DNA of 36,179 nt, from NCBI GenBank assembly GCA_938041335.1, contig CALIAF010000047.1:1-36179 (forward strand), written 5' to 3'. Made by a program: the position numbers and the translations under genes. This DNA comes from an uncultured Ulvibacter sp. Lineage in GTDB: Bacteria > Bacteroidota > Bacteroidia > Flavobacteriales > Flavobacteriaceae. The notes beneath the pieces were generated by a model. That model did not search any database. It worked only from the letters and a program-made list of their open reading frames with translations, and was not told the DNA's origin. Below, piece after piece: positions 32,503 to 36,179 of the stretch; positions within the stretch are counted from its first letter, which is position 1; every line of letters starts with the position of its first letter.

Positions 32503-34279
32503 GTGCCAAAATGCGCTGGATTTTAGTGCTTATGGCGTTCACAGAAATACCTGCTTCTTCGTGGAGTTCAGCAATAGTTCCGTGTTGCGGAAAGTAGCTA
32601 TCTACTCCCCAATTGTGGATGGTATTTTTAAAAAATTGAGATGCGGCGTATTCTAAAATAGCAGTACCAAAACCGCCTTGAATTATTCCATCTTCAATAG
32701 TAATAATCGTTTCGTATTTCAGAAATATCTCTTTTAATAGATCCTGGTCTAAAGGAGTAATAAAACCAATATCATAATGTCCAATTAGCGTTTGTTCTTT
32801 GGATGAGAGTGCTGCGATTCCTGTCTCTACATTTCTTCTAATCGTACCAGTGGTAATAAGGGCAACTGTAGTTCCAGTTTTTAAAGTTTGTCCCTTTCCA
32901 ATGGCAATTTTACGAAAGGGTTCTTGCCGTTTCTTTATAGCACCTCTACCTCTGGGATAACGAATAGCAATAGGGTGATTAAGACCCAATTGAGCGGTAT
33001 ATAAAATGTTTCTTAATTGCACCATATCACTTGGAGCATAAACAATTAGGTTCGGGATACATCGTAACATTGCAATATCAAAAATACCATGATGGGTAGC
33101 ACCATCTTCACCTACAATCCCTGCTCGATCTAAACAAAAAATAACAGGTAGATTCTGTAAACAGACATCATGAATCACTTGATCGTATGCGCGTTGTAAA
33201 AAGGTAGAATACACATTACAATATACTTGCATTCCTTCTGCAGCCATACCAGCGGCTAAAGTAACAGCATGCTGTTCTGCGATCCCAACATCAAATGCGC
33301 GTTCAGGAAATCGCTCCATCATATATTTTAAAGAACTGCCTGTTGGCATGGCCGGAGTTATCCCTACAATGTTCTGGTTTTGTTCTGCTAATGCTACTAA
33401 GGTAAGCCCAAAAACATCTTGAAATTTAGGCGCTAAGCCTTCATTGTTTTTTGGGGTGAGTTCCCCTGTTTCGGCATTAAATTTTCCCGGGGCATGATAG
33501 GTAACTTGGTTTTCTTCGGCTTGTTTAAGGCCCTTTCCTTTTTTGGTAATTACGTGCAGTATTTTTGGTCCTTCAATGTTTTGAAGTCGGCGCATTTCGG
33601 CAATAAGCACATCTATATGATGACCGTCTATAGGTCCAGAATAATTAAAATTTAGTGCCTCAAAAATGTTATCGGTTTCTGGTGCCCCGTCCAGGGTGAC
33701 TTTGGTGAAATATTGTTTTAAGGCACCAATACTCGGGTCAATACCAATAGCGTTATCGTTTAGAATGATAAGGATATTAGTGTTTGTAACTCCGGCATGA
33801 TTAAGTGCTTCAAAAGCCATCCCACTTGCGATAGAAGCATCACCAATTATGGCTATGTGTTGTCTCTGTAGTCCTTTTAAATTGGCTGCCATCGCCATAC
33901 CGAGGATGGCCGAAATAGAGGTGCTACTATGCCCGGTGCCAAAGGCATCATACTCACTTTCTTCTATTTTAGGGAAACCACTAAGTCCTTTTAAGCTGCG
34001 GTTGGTGTGAAAATCATTTCTTCTTCCTGTCAATATTTTATGGCCGTATGCTTGGTGTCCTACATCCCAGATGAGTTTATCTTCTGGCGTGTTAAAAACA
34101 TAATGTAAAGCTACTGTGAGTTCTGCAACTCCAAGACTTGCACCAAGATGCCCTTCTTTTGTAGCCACTGCTTGTATGATAAAATCCCGTAGCTCTTGTA
34201 TAAGATGCGGTAACTGATCTTGAGAGAGCTTCTTAAGATCTAAAGGAGAATTGATGGTATTTAATAGCGGAGTACTCAC
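32486..34279 (-). CDS. dxs: 1-deoxy-D-xylulose-5-phosphate synthase
   Basis: A 597-residue thiamine-diphosphate enzyme that joins pyruvate and glyceraldehyde 3-phosphate in the first step of the MEP isoprenoid pathway. ThDP/Mg motif G146-D147-A-S ... N174 (IIGDASIASG to LNDNAIGI), the catalytic histidines near residues 44, 75 and 80 (KEGHLGA, DVGHQAYGH), the Glu of GIAEQHAVT and the DRAGIVGEDGATHHG segment are all present. The length is typical for Bacteroidota Dxs, somewhat shorter than the E. coli enzyme. It ends inside the metallopeptidase terminator. An attC-like half-site lies 38 bp before its start, at the edge of the cassette-like region. Confidence 0.96.
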   Translation of the reverse strand: MSTPLLNTINSPLDLKKLSQDQLPHLIQELRDFIIQAVATKEGHLGASLGVAELTVALHYVFNTPEDKLIWDVGHQAYGHKILTGRRNDFHTNRSLKGLSGFPKIEESEYDAFGTGHSSTSISAILGMAMAANLKGLQRQHIAIIGDASIASGMAFEALNHAGVTNTNILIILNDNAIGIDPSIGALKQYFTKVTLDGAPETDNIFEALNFNYSGPIDGHHIDVLIAEMRRLQNIEGPKILHVITKKGKGLKQAEENQVTYHAPGKFNAETGELTPKNNEGLAPKFQDVFGLTLVALAEQNQNIVGITPAMPTGSSLKYMMERFPERAFDVGIAEQHAVTLAAGMAAEGMQVYCNVYSTFLQRAYDQVIHDVCLQNLPVIFCLDRAGIVGEDGATHHGIFDIAMLRCIPNLIVYAPSDMVQLRNILYTAQLGLNHPIAIRYPRGRGAIKKRQEPFRKIAIGKGQTLKTGTTVALITTGTIRRNVETGIAALSSKEQTLIGHYDIGFITPLDQDLLKEIFLKYETIITIEDGIIQGGFGTAILEYAASQFFKNTIHNWGVDSYFPQHGTIAELHEEAGISVNAISTKIQRILAQKKAP

Positions 34280-34316
34280 TAAGCAAAATTACAATTTTTA
34301 GTTTTGGTAATTTAAA

Positions 34317-34326
34317 GTTGTTAGCG
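34317..34326. repeat. attC-like half-site before dxs
   Basis: GTTGTTAGCG is CGCTAACAAC on the minus strand, the same core as the 5' end of the attC-like element at 35121-35229 (GCTAACAACGC). No matching partner was found nearby, so this is a half-site at most. Confidence 0.35.
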
Positions 34327-34476
34327 TGTATTGAAGCCTTTAAAAACGAACGAGAAAAAAAATGATCCGTCCAAAAGCTAATCTTTTTTTTTGACGCAAA
34401 AAGGCTATGGTGTTTTTGTAAGAATTCTTTTAGGGTTTTATTAGTGATATACTATTTTAGCCACTGGCTTTTTCAT

Positions 34477-35094
34477 TCAGGTCAAATGCCTTTTAAAACT
34501 ACAAAACAAGAAGTTCTGAGTTGTTTTAAATGGTGTAAAGTGGTCTTCTGTAATGCACTTTATTTTGTCAAATCCGTCTTTTAATTCCAATGTTAATTCT
34601 TCTTCGTTGTATTGTTTTATTTCGAGACCGCTGCATTTTTCAGGTCCATTTTGTGAAAAGGGTCCGATGATCAAGAATCCACTCACAGAATTTCTTGCGG
34701 TTGTTATATATTTTTTTATTTGTTCAGGCCTTGTGAGAAAATGAAAGGTTGCTCTGTCGTGCCATACATCATAAGTTATATTGGGTTCAAATTCTGTAAT
34801 GTCGCTTACTATCCAATTTACTTTATTTGCTTTTTCTCCAAGTCGATTTTTTGCTTTTTCAAGTGATTTAGCCGAAATGTCAAGTACGGTAACATTTTCA
34901 AATCCTTCCTCAAGCAAGTAATCCACAAGTGTACTGTCACCACCGCCTATATCTATTATTTTTGCAGTTTTTTCTAGACCGAAAGAATGGATAAACCCAA
35001 GTGAAGTTTGGGGCTTTTCTTGCGTCCAACTCACTTGATCTGGATTTTTAGTTTCATAAACTGTTTCCCAATGTTTCTTTCTGTCTAATCTCAT
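34477..35094 (-). CDS. Class I SAM-dependent methyltransferase
   Basis: A 205-residue protein beginning DRKKHWETVYETK, a common opening in small class I methyltransferases of the TPMT/thiol or arsenite-like group. SAM motif I is DIGGGDSTL (48-56), followed by the acidic D72 (VTVLDIS) and motif IV-like WHDRATFHFL (about 110-119). The substrate is unknown. It stands alone, in the same direction as the ankyrin gene upstream, with an attC-like element between (35121-35229) and a half-site downstream (34317-34326). This one-gene-per-element layout suggests a mobile gene cassette. Confidence 0.85.
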   Translation of the reverse strand: MRLDRKKHWETVYETKNPDQVSWTQEKPQTSLGFIHSFGLEKTAKIIDIGGGDSTLVDYLLEEGFENVTVLDISAKSLEKAKNRLGEKANKVNWIVSDITEFEPNITYDVWHDRATFHFLTRPEQIKKYITTARNSVSGFLIIGPFSQNGPEKCSGLEIKQYNEEELTLELKDGFDKIKCITEDHFTPFKTTQNFLFCSFKRHLT

Positions 35095-35120
35095 GGGTAT
35101 ATCTCTTTTTTCAGCTTGTG

Positions 35121-35229
35121 GCTAACGGTATTGTGTACCAAGAATTTCGGCAGGAAATTCAGATGTTACAAAAATGCACTAGCTCTCGATTAAGAACTAA
35201 TTTACGCATTATTTTTATGCGTTGTTAGC
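35121..35229 (-). repeat. Integron attC-like element between methyltransferase and ankyrin genes
   Basis: On the minus strand it opens GCTAACAACGC (35229-35219) and closes CCGTTAGC (35128-35121), a pair like the R'' and R' ends of attC sites, though R' departs from GTTRRRY. About 109 bp long, it holds hairpins GAATTTC/GAAATTC (35142-35148 and 35154-35160) and ACGCAT/ATGCGT near the other end. It lies just after the ankyrin gene, where a cassette's attC should be. No integron integrase is seen. Confidence 0.5.
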
Positions 35230-35237
35230 AATAGTTC

Positions 35238-35837
35238 TTAGTTGACTAATAAGTCATTTAAACTCCAAGACTGGTCGTTATGTCCAGCTTCAATTCCACC
35301 TTGAATAATTTCAATCATATTACGGGCACTTTTTCCGTGGTAGTTTTGAGTATCCAATGAAGCTCCGTTTTTAATTAAATATTCCATTATTTCCTTTATA
35401 ATAATATCACCACGATATTCCAGAACACCTTTCCAAAGTGGCGTATTACCATTCTTATCTTGAAGTTCTATGGTCGCGCCAGATTCAACCAATGTTTTAA
35501 CGATTTCCATTGATTTAAACATTACACCTAAATGAAGAGCTGAGAACATTTGCGTTCTTTTATTCCCTTGATGGTTTATGTCAATTCCATTAGAAACAAA
35601 GAATTCAATCACTTTTTCAGGTTCAAGATTAGATTTGTTCCAATTTTGCACATAATAGACTAATATATTTTCGTTACCATATTCTTCAACACTATTAATA
35701 TTTAACCCTTCATTTATCCTCTTTTCAAGTTCATCTATTCCGGATATTACTGCCAATTGCAATGCTTGGTATTGTTCAGTTTGACTTTTTTTTGACCAAT
35801 TAGTTTTATTAGTACTTCCAAATAATTTCTTGAACAT
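35238..35837 (-). CDS. Ankyrin-repeat protein
   Basis: A 199-residue cytosolic protein with about three to four ankyrin repeats (roughly 60-185; SALHLGVMFKSMEIVKTLVESGA, NGNTPLWKGVLEY, EYLIKNGASLDTQN). It begins MFKKLFGSTNK, with no signal peptide or membrane segment. Ankyrin proteins mediate protein binding; some are immunity partners or co-chaperones, but nothing here identifies a partner. It is flanked by attC-like elements on both sides (35121-35229 and 35852-36048), as a single-gene cassette would be. Confidence 0.82.
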   Translation of the reverse strand: MFKKLFGSTNKTNWSKKSQTEQYQALQLAVISGIDELEKRINEGLNINSVEEYGNENILVYYVQNWNKSNLEPEKVIEFFVSNGIDINHQGNKRTQMFSALHLGVMFKSMEIVKTLVESGATIELQDKNGNTPLWKGVLEYRGDIIIKEIMEYLIKNGASLDTQNYHGKSARNMIEIIQGGIEAGHNDQSWSLNDLLVN

Positions 35838-35851
35838 CTTTTTTAATTATT

Positions 35852-36048
35852 GCTAACGTCTCTGTATATGAGCAGTGCGGAGGAAGAAAGGCATTAGCCT
35901 TTCGGACGTACACGAGCTGATTTTTACAAATTTCGATTATTAATTTTTTTGGCAATAAGTCGAATTTGTAAAAATTCGGCGGTCTCTCAAATATACCTTA
36001 ACTTTTAATTAAGCACAAACTCCCGCATTGCTTATATGCGTCTTAAGT
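35852..36048 (-). repeat. Large multi-hairpin attC-like element
   Basis: On the minus strand it closes with GACGTTAGCAA (35860-35850), the same end as the shorter element at 35121. Its outer arms pair imperfectly: plus-strand ATATGAGCAGTGCGG (from about 35866) against CCGCATTGCTTATAT (36023-36037). Inside are AAAGGC-ATTA-GCCTTT (35887-35902) and a long stem joining the region 35920-35935 to 35960-35974. The distal end (GCGTCTTAAG) is a degenerate match to GCGTTGTTAG. Confidence 0.45.
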
Positions 36049-36179
36049 TTGATTTCTAATAAAATACCTAGATTTAGTTATTAATCAGAAAGAACAAAAG
36101 AGAGAATTAAGGTTAGTATATACGGTGAAGCTTCAGACTTCGACAATCCCGATAGCTATCGGGAATAATCCTCTCTCTT
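36049..36179. repeat. Gene-free window end with an 18-bp palindrome
   Basis: TCCCGATAGCTATCGGGA at 36147-36164 is a perfect 18-bp palindrome. As an interspersed intergenic repeat it would resemble REP-type palindromes reported widely in Flavobacteriia; only one copy lies here. No other feature was recognised up to the end. Confidence 0.6.

Noticed and set aside
1-36179. CRISPR arrays and rRNA genes
   Set aside because: No regularly spaced repeat family with unique spacers and no rRNA-like segment was seen.

Overview
The window looks like a chromosomal segment of a Flavobacteriaceae bacterium (Bacteroidota), probably a marine type. Several secreted proteins end in a type IX secretion (T9SS) type A sorting domain. 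There is a TonB-dependent receptor with a carboxypeptidase-like N-terminal domain, a SusC-like hallmark of the phylum. Ribonucleotide reductase carries its ATP-cone on NrdB rather than NrdA, and intergenic DNA is AT-rich with TAnnTTTG-like -7 elements. The genus cannot be fixed from the sequence alone.

Layout. (1) Positions 1-6690 read as the right end of an integrated genomic island: a secreted beta-propeller protein, two membrane-tethered AraC-type regulators, an FkbM methyltransferase, an IS3/rve-type transposase, a truncated tyrosine-recombinase gene and an 11-bp tandem repeat. The edge is a displaced 3' fragment of tRNA-Leu(CAA) followed by its terminator. (2) 6820-12812 holds two META-like T9SS proteins, dCMP deaminase, an S41 C-terminal processing peptidase behind a structured leader, a MarC-family membrane protein with a small partner, a DUF3109 protein and a lipoprotein whose signal peptide is frameshifted. 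(3) 12872-18464 holds the nrdB-nrdA operon, a long nrdB upstream region with three palindromes, two zinc-ribbon membrane proteins (one a CPBP protease) and a DUF6503-like secreted protein. (4) 18573-28244 holds a ChrA transporter and then what looks like a phosphate-acquisition cluster: a PiT transporter fused to a PhoU-like domain, a phosphate-porin-like outer-membrane protein, a MORN-like secreted protein, a TonB-dependent receptor and its beta-helix lipoprotein. (5) 28319-34279 holds dgt, a large M36 metallopeptidase and dxs. (6) 34317-36060 holds a methyltransferase and an ankyrin-repeat gene in one orientation, separated and bounded by integron attC-like inverted elements.

How the genes fit together. 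The most interesting signal is regulatory. The promoters of the PiT, porin and TonB-receptor genes share a TGTTA motif (TAACA on the coding strand) 29-30 bp upstream of a CTTTGC -7-like element. In two places the motif is reiterated at an exact 11-bp period, the geometry of PhoB/OmpR-type sites. This ties the cluster into a likely Pho-type regulon. The porin promoter also sits between 22-24-bp inverted repeats with an internal terminator, as an invertible (phase-variable) promoter would. dCMP deaminase, NrdAB and Dgt all act on deoxynucleotide pools but are not one operon. No complete rRNA or tRNA gene and no CRISPR array was seen.
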